NCBI GenBank assembly: GCA_028285545.1
Contig: JANQPA010000102.1
Coordinates: 81,227 to 145,226, forward strand
Length of the DNA stretch: 64,000 nt
Reading direction: 5' to 3'
DNA from: Saprospiraceae bacterium
GTDB taxonomy: Bacteria > Bacteroidota > Bacteroidia > Chitinophagales > Saprospiraceae
The notes beneath the pieces are model-generated. The model saw only the letters and a list, made by a program, of their open reading frames with translations. It ran no database searches and was not told the origin of the DNA. A program made the translations under genes and the position numbers. Of this stretch, positions 44,126 through 52,442 are shown piece after piece (the stretch's first letter is position 1; the number at the start of each line of letters is the position of its first letter).

Positions 44126-45439
44126 TTATTTATTGACTGCTTCCAGCATTTGTTTTACAGCCTCCGTCGTCATAGATTTTGGTCGCTCAAGAGGCATACC
44201 TAAAGCTCTGGACCAGCATTGAGAGGATAGTACTCCCAGGGCCCTGGATACACCAAATAATACCGTGTAAAAACTATATTGCACTAAACCATAGTGTACC
44301 AAAATAGAGCCGGAATGTGCATCAACATTAGGCCAGGGGTTTTTAACCTTACCTAGTCCTTTAAGAATATCAGGTACTACATCAAAAACTTTCCAGATTA
44401 CATTAACAATATCACTATCGGGAATATACTCTTCTGCAAATGTTTTAAGAGCCATAAATCTAGGATCCGGCCTTCGAAGCACAGCATGTCCATATCCCGG
44501 AATTACTTTTCCAGAAGCAAGTGTACTATTTACATAATCTGCTATCTGACGTTCAGTAGGTTGTTTGGTGCCCAGGGCATCAAGCATTTTGAAAGTCCAC
44601 TTAATCACTTCCTGATTAGCCAAGCCATGAAGAGGGCCAGCAAGGGCATTTATTCCTGCTGCAAGTGATAAATAGGGATCGCTTAAAGTAGAACCAACCA
44701 GATGAGTAGTATGAGCTGAAGCATTTCCTCCTTCATGATCAGCATGAATGGTCATATACAAGCGCATTAGATTTTTAAAATCATTGCCTTCTATTCCAAG
44801 CATATGCGCAAAATTACCAGCCCAATCCTGAGAAATATCGGGGGCTATATGGTCGCCATTATGATAGGTGCGCCGATATATATAGGCAGCTACTCTTGGC
44901 AACTTGGCAATGAGGTTCATGGCATCTTCATAAGTGGCATCCCAGTAATCGGTCTTATTCATACCCTCATCATATCTGCGCATAAAACAACTTTCAGTCT
45001 GCATAGCCATAATGGCCATCGTAAGTTGTGTCATGGGATGGGTAGATTTAGGAAGGTCATCCAATACTTTGAAAGTATGCTCGGGTACATTGCTTCGTGT
45101 AGTCCATTGGTCAGTTAACCATTTTACCTCCTCTTCTGTTGGGATTTCACCAACCAGCATCAGCCAGAATAACCCTTCTGGACGGGGTTCTTTTCCATCA
45201 GGTCCCTTCGGTAATTTTTCTTTTAGTTCAGGGATAGAGTATCCTCTAAATCGGATACCATCGATAGCATCTAATTCTGAAGTTTCCCACACCATCATTT
45301 TGATGCCTCTGGCACCTCCATAAATTTGTTTTAGTGTTACTTCATCAATTTTTTTGTTTCCATTTTCTTTAAGTAGTTCCTTGATTTCTGATTTGAGGAT
45401 ATTTGCCTTGTCGAAAAATTTTTGTTTAAGGGGATCCAT
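44126..45439 (-). CDS. gltA: Citrate synthase (eukaryotic/mitochondrial type)
   Basis: 437 residues are read from the ATG at 45439 (MDPLKQKFFDKANILKSEIKELL). An earlier in-frame ATG at 45505 adds 22 AT-coded residues unlike the family. The enzyme condenses acetyl-CoA with oxaloacetate at the entry to the TCA cycle. The sequence is of the mitochondrial-like group and not the E. coli group: GARGIKMMVWETSELDAIDGIRFRGYSI, the His-containing ADHEGGNASAHTTHLVGSTLSDPYLS, GYGHAVLRRPDPRF, and HSGSILVHYGLVQYSFYTVLFGVSRALG with the CoA/citrate-binding Arg. No sign of transfer is seen. Confidence 0.95.
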   Translation of the reverse strand: MDPLKQKFFDKANILKSEIKELLKENGNKKIDEVTLKQIYGGARGIKMMVWETSELDAIDGIRFRGYSIPELKEKLPKGPDGKEPRPEGLFWLMLVGEIPTEEEVKWLTDQWTTRSNVPEHTFKVLDDLPKSTHPMTQLTMAIMAMQTESCFMRRYDEGMNKTDYWDATYEDAMNLIAKLPRVAAYIYRRTYHNGDHIAPDISQDWAGNFAHMLGIEGNDFKNLMRLYMTIHADHEGGNASAHTTHLVGSTLSDPYLSLAAGINALAGPLHGLANQEVIKWTFKMLDALGTKQPTERQIADYVNSTLASGKVIPGYGHAVLRRPDPRFMALKTFAEEYIPDSDIVNVIWKVFDVVPDILKGLGKVKNPWPNVDAHSGSILVHYGLVQYSFYTVLFGVSRALGVLSSQCWSRALGMPLERPKSMTTEAVKQMLEAVNK

Positions 45440-45505
45440 TAAATATATTAGATTTATTATTGTTGAAAAATGCGTGTTTATAATCGTTGTTTTAGAATAA
45501 TACAA

Positions 45506-45919
45506 TTATTCCATCTCTAAAAGAGCTCTCTTTATTTCTTCTACACTAGCCCCTTCTTTTTTGAGCTTAGCTTTCAATTCAGTTTCTTTTTGGGCTTTGA
45601 TTTCTTGCTGTTTCTGATAAACAGATAATTGTCTGTCATTAAGAAAGCGAAGCATCGATTTTTCTGTTGTCGTTTTTAATTGCTGCCTTTTTACCAGGTA
45701 GCGATCATAATCTGTTGTTTTAATAGCGCTTAAGGATGCCTCTTTAGAGAGATATTCTTGCTGTAGTTCTAAGAATTGGTTTTTTTGACTGTTATCGAAT
45801 TGATAAACCTGGTGATAACTTTTTAAAACTTGTTTGGCTTCTTTTTTCCAGATATTGTTTTGACTAAAAAGAATCAGGGGAGCGGATAAACAAAATAGGA
45901 AGGTAATAATAAGTCTCAT
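45506..45919 (-). CDS. Small exported coiled-coil protein of unknown function
   Basis: 137 residues are read from the ATG at 45919. A signal peptide (MRLIITFLFCLSAPLILFS) is followed by an almost fully helical, charged body with QFLELQQEYLSKEASLSAI and YQKQQEIKAQKETELKAKLKKEG. It looks like the Spy/CpxP-type or DUF-helical periplasmic proteins of Bacteroidota, but no family motif is certain. It precedes citrate synthase by 66 bases on the same strand. The link to that gene is positional only. Confidence 0.6.
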   Translation of the reverse strand: MRLIITFLFCLSAPLILFSQNNIWKKEAKQVLKSYHQVYQFDNSQKNQFLELQQEYLSKEASLSAIKTTDYDRYLVKRQQLKTTTEKSMLRFLNDRQLSVYQKQQEIKAQKETELKAKLKKEGASVEEIKRALLEME

Positions 45920-46281
45920 ATTATAATTTTGAATGATCAATTTCTGCGAAAATACAATTTTTGATGGTTATTTAGGGATAGTCGGAAGCTGTTAGTTGAT
46001 AGATATCAATTTATATCTAATCTTCGTAAACTCAAAGTAGCTCATATTATTCAATTTATTAACATCCTGCTCAGCACCTGGTTTTTGAAAGAATAAAATT
46101 ATATGAAATAAAGGCCAATAATGTCTTAGTCATCACAAATTGGACAAAGAAATTCCTTCAACTTAGCCCTAGGTCTTTTTGTCTTTTTAAACGAAGGTTT
46201 AGTTTGAAAATTTTCTATAAATTTACTTCAATTTCAATTTAAAAGGAATTCTATTTTTTTGGCATTCAAAAATTAGAAAAT
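45920..46281. other. Gene-free stretch before the DUF3109 gene
   Basis: It is AT-rich, with no coding pattern on either strand. On the minus strand TATTTTCG at about 45946-45953 could be a weak -7 box of the small exported protein gene. Nothing else is seen. Confidence 0.4.
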
Positions 46282-46863
46282 ATGCTTATCATCCAAGGCA
46301 TATTGGTTAGCGATGACCTCCTCGAAGAACAGTTTATCTGCAATTTGGAAGCCTGTAAAGGGGCATGCTGCTGGGAGGGAGAATTTGGAGCTCCACTCGA
46401 AATCAATGAATTAAATATTCTGAAAGAAATTTTCGACCAAATCAAACCATACCTTTCTAAGGAAGGCTTAGCCGTGATCGAAAAAGAAGGTCTTTTTACC
46501 TACTACAAAGAAAATAAAGAGTATGGAACTCCACTAATTAATCATGGGCCATGTGTATATATGATCTATGATGAAGATGGCATCGCCAAATGCGGCATTG
46601 AAAAAGCTTTTCTGGAAGGAGCTACAAACTTTAAAAAACCCATTTCATGTCATTTGTATCCTATAAGAGTGAAGGAAAATAAAGAACAGGGTTTTGAAGC
46701 CTTAAATTATGACCGCTGGGATATTTGCTCCGCGGCCTGTACTCTGGGAAAAAAACACCAAATGCCTGTTTATAAATTTGTAAAAGAGGCTATTATCCGT
46801 AAATATGGTCAGGAATTTTATGACGAGTTGGATGCAGCCGCAGGGTTTATAAAGGAGAAATAA
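46282..46863 (+). CDS. DUF3109 family cysteine-rich protein
   Basis: This 193-residue cytoplasmic protein has many conserved cysteines: CNLEACKGACCWEGEFGAPL, GPCVYMIYDEDGIAKCGIEKA, PISCHLYPIRV and WDICSAACTLG. They probably bind an iron-sulfur or zinc cluster, as in related YkgJ-type proteins. These motifs define the DUF3109 family of Bacteroidota, whose function is unknown. The gene is monocistronic and complete. Confidence 0.88.
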   Translation: MLIIQGILVSDDLLEEQFICNLEACKGACCWEGEFGAPLEINELNILKEIFDQIKPYLSKEGLAVIEKEGLFTYYKENKEYGTPLINHGPCVYMIYDEDGIAKCGIEKAFLEGATNFKKPISCHLYPIRVKENKEQGFEALNYDRWDICSAACTLGKKHQMPVYKFVKEAIIRKYGQEFYDELDAAAGFIKEK

Positions 46864-47104
46864 AATTTTAGCATAACCTTTTATTAACACACTATTGCTC
46901 TTTAAAAGCTTGAACTATAGCTGCATATATCTTATTTTTGTGGTATAGATAAATACTTATCTTTCTTGTGTTTTCGTTTAATAATAGAACACATCCCAAA
47001 AATATCACCTTAATTTGCAGTGTTTTAAGTTTACCTTTTTAAAAAAATGATTGTTATTCCCCTTAATTGGGATAAGATATACCCCCCTTTGAAGTTGGTA
47101 ATTG

Positions 47105-47127
47105 GTAGCCCGGCATGTCCGGGCTAC
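47105..47127. terminator. GC-rich hairpin after the DUF5916 gene
   Basis: Nine-base arms (gtagcccgg / ccgggctac) flank the loop catgt, 11 bases beyond the minus-strand stop. It is not followed by a clear T-run on that strand; it may instead be a REP-like word. Confidence 0.5.
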
Positions 47128-47137
47128 TTTGATTTTA

Positions 47138-49807
47138 CTACTTCAGAAAGCGATAGGTCGCTTTTACCAAAAAGATATTATGTGTCTTTTTAGAAAACCA
47201 GGGTTCATTTAATCCTGGGAATAAATTTTCTTGCGGATTAGCAAGGTCCGTATTGTTTTGTGACCATACCAAAAACAATTCTGATCCGGGCACATACTCC
47301 CAACGTACCACAAAATTTGATCTGAACTGCCGGAAGTTGAAGTCAGGGTTTCCAAAAGAATAGTCCGTTTGTCCATCTGCATCTTCATCTATACTGAAGT
47401 TATCTTCTTCCGCATTAAATGAAATTTGATTGTCCTGGTACTGGTGGAACCGGTTAAAAAAGTTTTTGGATAAAGAATTTGTAATGTATTTAAAGTTTTT
47501 GTAGCGGCCCCTGGAAAAGAAAGGCTGGCCATAATATTGTAGCGTCAAATTGGGCGATACGTTAATATTTACCCTTATTGTAGCACTGAGCGTTCTTTGA
47601 TCAACTTCTCCAGTGATATACCGAGCTGCTCCATTATAAGTTCTTGAACTTACATTTTGAATTAATCTTTTATTGATGCTATAAGATGGCCGAAAGGAAA
47701 GCCGTGTGGCGTTGGTTGGCTGATAGGTAAGTCCAAGGCTATAATTACTATTATATACTGTTGTAGGAGCATCTTTTTCTATGCCCCAGGCATTAAAAAA
47801 GTTTAAATTAAACCGGATGGCCTTCCTTGAATCCGTACCCAGCCACGCCCATTGAGCAATTCCTGGTGATTGACGCAAAGAAGGTCCTCCAAATAAGGCA
47901 TTATTAGAAATATCCTTGAATTCAAAAGTAACTCCCGCACCCATATTCCAAAAATTCGTGAATTGGGTATTAAAATTGGTGTTGATGGCTTGATACAAAT
48001 TTTTGCCACCAAAATCCCATCTTAGAAAATGATTGTAGTTAAAATTTAATCTTCTAAAGATGGAGAAAGGCTCGTTAATTTGATATCCTCCCCAGAAAAA
48101 ATGATTGACTTCATCAGCATTACTCATGAATCCAAGATCATTTAATTCTAAGCCCGGCGATCGCCAGGTGATGCCTCCATCAAATCTAAGCTTGCCATTA
48201 TATTTACTGAGCTTTAAGGTTCCTCCATGACCATTGAGATGAGTAGCTGTACTATCCAAATCAAGATGTTCTGCATCAGGTCTTTGAAAATAATGCTCAA
48301 ATGAAGTTTGAGTATTTAGAATGGATTCCGGGCTGCCATTTACCTGACTAAAGATAAAATTTGCAGTCAAAATATAGGTCCTTTCTTTCATCCAGTGTAC
48401 CAAATCTAAACCTCCGGAATAGGCCGATTTATGTAAGAAATTTAAATTGGTACCCTTTAAATCTCTATTGGTAGCCGTAAAAATTCCTCCTATTACTGTA
48501 TTCCCTTCATTAAAATCTTGAGTGAGCCGACCCACAAAATAATTTGAAAGAGGTTCTACAATCTCTTTGCGTCGTTCTCCCTGACGGTCAATATTGGCAA
48601 ATTCACGGGCAGTGATACTTTCCAGGATACCGATGCCCAGGCCTTTTTTTGTTTTGCCGCTAAATTTAGCTGCTCCAAGGATAGAAGTGTTGCCAGGTAC
48701 CTCTGCATATTCTCCGTCACTTAAAGAAGGATAGCCATGCGGTGCCCTTCCAATTCGTCTTGAGTAGAATAGATTATCTGAGGTAAAGTTGCCACCCGCC
48801 TGAGCCGCTGTAATTTGATAATCAAAAAGATTTCGATTTTCAATGAAAAAAGGACGTTGTTCCGGAAAAAATATTCGGAAACCATTTAGGTTGAGGGCAG
48901 AAGGGTCAGCTTCTACCTGACCAAAATCTGGGTTGATGGTAAAATCGAGGGTTAAATCACTTGTGACCCCAAATTTGCCATCCAAACCAATATCAACAGA
49001 TTGGTCTTTTCCGTCAGCAAAAGGATTGCCCTCCTGTCGAGCAAAAGTTTCGGCCTTGGCAACCACATAGGGTTGCAATTCAATCTGTTTCTGGGGCTTA
49101 ATTCCCTTAATTCCTCTTAGTTCCCCAAAATTACTCACCCAATTGGGGTCATTTTGGGAAATAAACTGCCAGGTGGATCGGGAATCTTTTCTAAAATCCC
49201 TCCTTGTAAATTGTAAACCCCATACGTGTTCTTCAGCATTTCCATAACGAATTTGACTTAAGGGAATTTTTACTTCAGCAGTCCATCCAATACTATCCAC
49301 TTTGGTTCTTAAAAACCAAATGGGGTTCCAGTTAGCATCCCAATTGCTGCCATTATTAGATATAAATTCATCGCCTTTAACTCCCGATACAGAAGAGGTG
49401 AAGGAGAAGGCAGTTCTTTTATCATTATAACTGTCAATATTAATTTCTACCCAGTCCCCCTCAAATCCATCTCGCCTAGACATTCGCCTCACTATATTTT
49501 CAGGTTCCTTGTCAAAACAACGAAAAGCGATGTAAAGAAACTTAGAATCATATAGAATTTTAAAGGCCGTTTCCTGAGAGGGAGCCTGGCCTTCATAGGG
49601 GACACGTTGGATAAAAGAGCCAGACCATTCAACCTGGTTCCAACACTCTTCATCAAAATTTCCATCCAATATTGGTGCCTTCCCCTGGATGGCATTTGTG
49701 TAATAAACTCTTTTTTCGGTAGAATTTTTTTGAAGCTTAGGTTGAGCCATTAATGAACCGCCTAAATAAATCGTAAGGCCTGTGATTAAAGCAAGCGTTT
49801 TTTTCAT
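47138..49807 (-). CDS. DUF5916 outer-membrane protein with CBM9-like N-terminus
   Basis: This 889-residue protein has a signal peptide (MKKTLALITGLTIYLGGSLMAQ). The N-terminal domain resembles family 9 carbohydrate-binding modules: APILDGNFDEECWNQVEWSGSFIQRVPYEGQAPSQETAFKILYD and WTAEVKIPLSQIRY. A long beta-barrel-like region follows, with LFYSRRIGRAPHGYP and aromatic-ended strands, and the last residues VKATYRFLK look like a barrel-closing strand. DUF5916 proteins are usual in Bacteroidota; their ligand and role are not established. The gene is monocistronic. Confidence 0.88.
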   Translation of the reverse strand: MKKTLALITGLTIYLGGSLMAQPKLQKNSTEKRVYYTNAIQGKAPILDGNFDEECWNQVEWSGSFIQRVPYEGQAPSQETAFKILYDSKFLYIAFRCFDKEPENIVRRMSRRDGFEGDWVEINIDSYNDKRTAFSFTSSVSGVKGDEFISNNGSNWDANWNPIWFLRTKVDSIGWTAEVKIPLSQIRYGNAEEHVWGLQFTRRDFRKDSRSTWQFISQNDPNWVSNFGELRGIKGIKPQKQIELQPYVVAKAETFARQEGNPFADGKDQSVDIGLDGKFGVTSDLTLDFTINPDFGQVEADPSALNLNGFRIFFPEQRPFFIENRNLFDYQITAAQAGGNFTSDNLFYSRRIGRAPHGYPSLSDGEYAEVPGNTSILGAAKFSGKTKKGLGIGILESITAREFANIDRQGERRKEIVEPLSNYFVGRLTQDFNEGNTVIGGIFTATNRDLKGTNLNFLHKSAYSGGLDLVHWMKERTYILTANFIFSQVNGSPESILNTQTSFEHYFQRPDAEHLDLDSTATHLNGHGGTLKLSKYNGKLRFDGGITWRSPGLELNDLGFMSNADEVNHFFWGGYQINEPFSIFRRLNFNYNHFLRWDFGGKNLYQAINTNFNTQFTNFWNMGAGVTFEFKDISNNALFGGPSLRQSPGIAQWAWLGTDSRKAIRFNLNFFNAWGIEKDAPTTVYNSNYSLGLTYQPTNATRLSFRPSYSINKRLIQNVSSRTYNGAARYITGEVDQRTLSATIRVNINVSPNLTLQYYGQPFFSRGRYKNFKYITNSLSKNFFNRFHQYQDNQISFNAEEDNFSIDEDADGQTDYSFGNPDFNFRQFRSNFVVRWEYVPGSELFLVWSQNNTDLANPQENLFPGLNEPWFSKKTHNIFLVKATYRFLK

Positions 49808-50598
49808 GGTCAGTCGGTATTGATTTACAGAAAAGGTACTTTCCTGGGCTAGAATAGACTTGAGTTATTGGATAAAGTTGCAGTCCTTTAGACGAACTTT
49901 TGGTTTTATTCGATAGCTACAACGAATGATCCAATAATTTGCTTTCCACAACCATACTAAGGATGCTACTCAAGAAAAAATACCCCTATCTGTTTTAAAG
50001 TGCCTAAAAATAAAATTGGACAATTGAATAATAAAACTTTAGTGTCCTTTTTAGGTCTTAAGTAACGATTGGATTTGTCTCAATAAAAGTGGGACACTTT
50101 TAGAAACTAAAAAAGGCCAGCAGCAAATGAATGCGTACCGACCTTCGAAAAACACCTAAAACCCTATTAACTAACCCATTGATATAGTGAAAAAACTCCC
50201 TACTAAATTGTATTGAGCCTAATCACATCACAATACGTTTATCTTAAAAATTATTGCCTGATTCACAAGCTAATAATTTGTAACGTTCTAAATTCAAAAT
50301 TGTTGCTCTTAATTTCGCGTGCTTATTGAATGGATTAAAATCCAGTTTCTCTTTACTTTCTCACTTAAACTGTAGTAAGAGGCAATTTATTACTTTCTGA
50401 ATTAATATCAAAATTAGTTTTTGTTAAACTGCTTTAACCTTAGGTTACTCTTTATTTCTAGAACGCCACTCGTACAAAAATGTTCAATTCAATAACTGAG
50501 AAATGTCAGCTATTAGCCTACTTTTATTGTCAAGAAAATGTCATTTTATAAAGGAAAAAATTTTAAGTGCATTTCCAATACACAAAATAGAGAGTCCT
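49808..50598. other. 790-base gene-free stretch
   Basis: I see no gene on either strand. Around 50150-50215 the plus strand reads 'cctattaactaacccattgatatagtg', followed by nine codons (MKKLPTKLY when GTG is read as start) and a stop. That wording resembles the leader and first codons of SusC-type receptor genes, so it may be the relic of a lost gene. The rest is AT-rich, with stop codons in all frames. The DUF5916 gene must have its promoter near 49810-49900. Confidence 0.45.
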
Positions 50599-52125
50599 TT
50601 AAACCTGCTGTCCGATAAATTCCAATATTTCCTCAATATGTTCACGATTATTTGCCAGTCTCGGAACCTTGTTCTGACCACCAAATTTGCCTTTGGACTT
50701 CAACCAGTCGTGGAAAATTCCTGAAGGTACTTCTCTTATTTGAAGTTTTTGCAAGGCAATATCTTTAAAACGTTTGGCCTTGTAGTCTGCATTAACCTTC
50801 TGAAGGTTTTGATCCAGCAAGGCCTGAAAAAGTTGAAAATCATCAGGTCTTTTTTCAAATTCTATCAGCCAGTCGTGACCTCCTTTACCTTTTCCTTCAA
50901 AATATATGGGAGCTACCGTATATTCTCTTACAATTGCGGAGGTGGCTTGACAGGTGTCTGCTAATGCCTGATCAGTATTTTCCATAATGACTTCCTCTCC
51001 AAAGGCATTTACAAATTGTTTGGTCCGGCCAGTAATTCTGATTTTATAAGGATCTACAGAAGTAAACATAACAGTATCTCCTGGTTGATATCTCCAAAGA
51101 CCTCCATTTGTGCTGATGACGAGAGCATAATTTTTCCCCTTCTCTACTTCCCAAAGCGGCAAAGAACGAGGGGTTTCTTTGTCCCATTCGTCCATCGGTA
51201 TGAATTCATAATAAATTCCATTGTTTAAAAGTAATAGAAGGTCATCACTTGATAGATCGTTCTGGGCGGCGAAATACCCTTCGGAAGCATTATAAATTTC
51301 CAAATAACTGACAGAGTCTGAAGGGAAAAACTCCTCAAATTGCTTTCTGTACGGGGTAAAGCTTACTCCACCATGGATATAAACCTGAAAATTTGGCCAA
51401 ACCTCAAGCATGTTCTTTTTTCCGGTCATCTCCAGAATTCGTCGAAATAGCACTACTGTCCAGGTAGGAACACCCCCAATCATTACTATATCCCTGTTCT
51501 TAGTACCCTCTTTTGCTAATAATTCCAGTTTGGTTTCCCAATCATCCAAAAGTGCTACTTCAAAAGAAGGAGTGAAAAATGGACGTCCCAACCAGGGCAT
51601 ATGTTTTATCATGATGGCCGAGATATCACCATAGGTGGTTTTGGGGTATGGATCAAAAGAATGAAGACTTCCACCCATCAACATACTTTTTAATTCAAAT
51701 TGGCGGGCATCATTCCTGTTTTGGTAAAACATAGTCATGGTATCCCAGGTACCTCGAATATGACAATATTTCAGATTCTGATTTGAAATAGGGATGAATT
51801 TACTTTTGCCACTGGTAGTGCCTGCAGATTTTGAGAACCAATTAACCTTACCGTCCCACAATACATCTCTTTCTCCATGCATCATTCTATCGATATAGGG
51901 TTCCAGGCTTTCATAATTCTGAATTGGAATAGACTGGGCAAAGTCTTCAGGAGATTTAATATGGGTAAAGCCATGCATTTTGCCCCATTCTGTATGTTTG
52001 GCGGTTTGAAGAAGGGTCTTGAGCCAATATAACTGTGTAGACTCAGGCTGCTCCATAAATTTTTGAATATGCTTATAGCGATATCCATAAAACCAGCGAA
52101 CTGTGTGATTCACCCATTTCTTCAT
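50599..52125 (-). CDS. GH3-type acyl-adenylating enzyme homologue
   Basis: About 508 residues are read from the ATG at 52125 (MKKWVNHTVRWFYGYRYKHIQKFM). The frame extends 20 codons more, but family members start close to this point. GH3 proteins join amino acids to acyl acids through an acyl-AMP. Visible motifs are WFSKSAGTTSGKSKFIPIS (phosphate-binding loop), ASEGYFAAQND, GGLWRYQPGDTVMFTS, and the C-terminal RITGRTKQFVNAFGEEVIMENTD. In plants the acceptors are auxin or jasmonate; in Bacteroidota the substrate is unknown. It is cytoplasmic and monocistronic. Confidence 0.9.
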   Translation of the reverse strand: MKKWVNHTVRWFYGYRYKHIQKFMEQPESTQLYWLKTLLQTAKHTEWGKMHGFTHIKSPEDFAQSIPIQNYESLEPYIDRMMHGERDVLWDGKVNWFSKSAGTTSGKSKFIPISNQNLKYCHIRGTWDTMTMFYQNRNDARQFELKSMLMGGSLHSFDPYPKTTYGDISAIMIKHMPWLGRPFFTPSFEVALLDDWETKLELLAKEGTKNRDIVMIGGVPTWTVVLFRRILEMTGKKNMLEVWPNFQVYIHGGVSFTPYRKQFEEFFPSDSVSYLEIYNASEGYFAAQNDLSSDDLLLLLNNGIYYEFIPMDEWDKETPRSLPLWEVEKGKNYALVISTNGGLWRYQPGDTVMFTSVDPYKIRITGRTKQFVNAFGEEVIMENTDQALADTCQATSAIVREYTVAPIYFEGKGKGGHDWLIEFEKRPDDFQLFQALLDQNLQKVNADYKAKRFKDIALQKLQIREVPSGIFHDWLKSKGKFGGQNKVPRLANNREHIEEILEFIGQQV

Positions 52126-52247
52126 ATGGTATAGCTTGGTTTTGATACTTTGACTGACAAAAGATCTTTGATAAACCATCCCCATCTGATGGTATAATGC
52201 TGAAAGATGATTCGACAGCCTGATGGAATAAAATCTTATACTAATTC

Positions 52248-52392
52248 AAGTTGCGATCCAACTTGAGTAGATGGCAAAAAGTAAAAAGTAGAAGGATAAA
52301 ATCAAATGAAAAAAGCAGGTTGCTTATTATTTATGATAAATATCTTTCTACTCACTAATTTCTACTTTCTACTAGCAAGTTGTATCGCGACT
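52248..52392. repeat. Inverted element, family member D
   Basis: Terminal arms at 52248-52265 (aagttgcgatccaacttg) and 52375-52392 are complementary with two mismatches. Inside, purine-rich units (gtaaaaagtagaagg) are mirrored by pyrimidine-rich ones (tttctactttctact). It lies between the GH3 and uvrA genes. Confidence 0.6.
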
Positions 52393-52442
52393 TGCGTTAT
52401 ACTAATCAAATATAACAAAAATAAAATGGCTGTATTCCCTGA

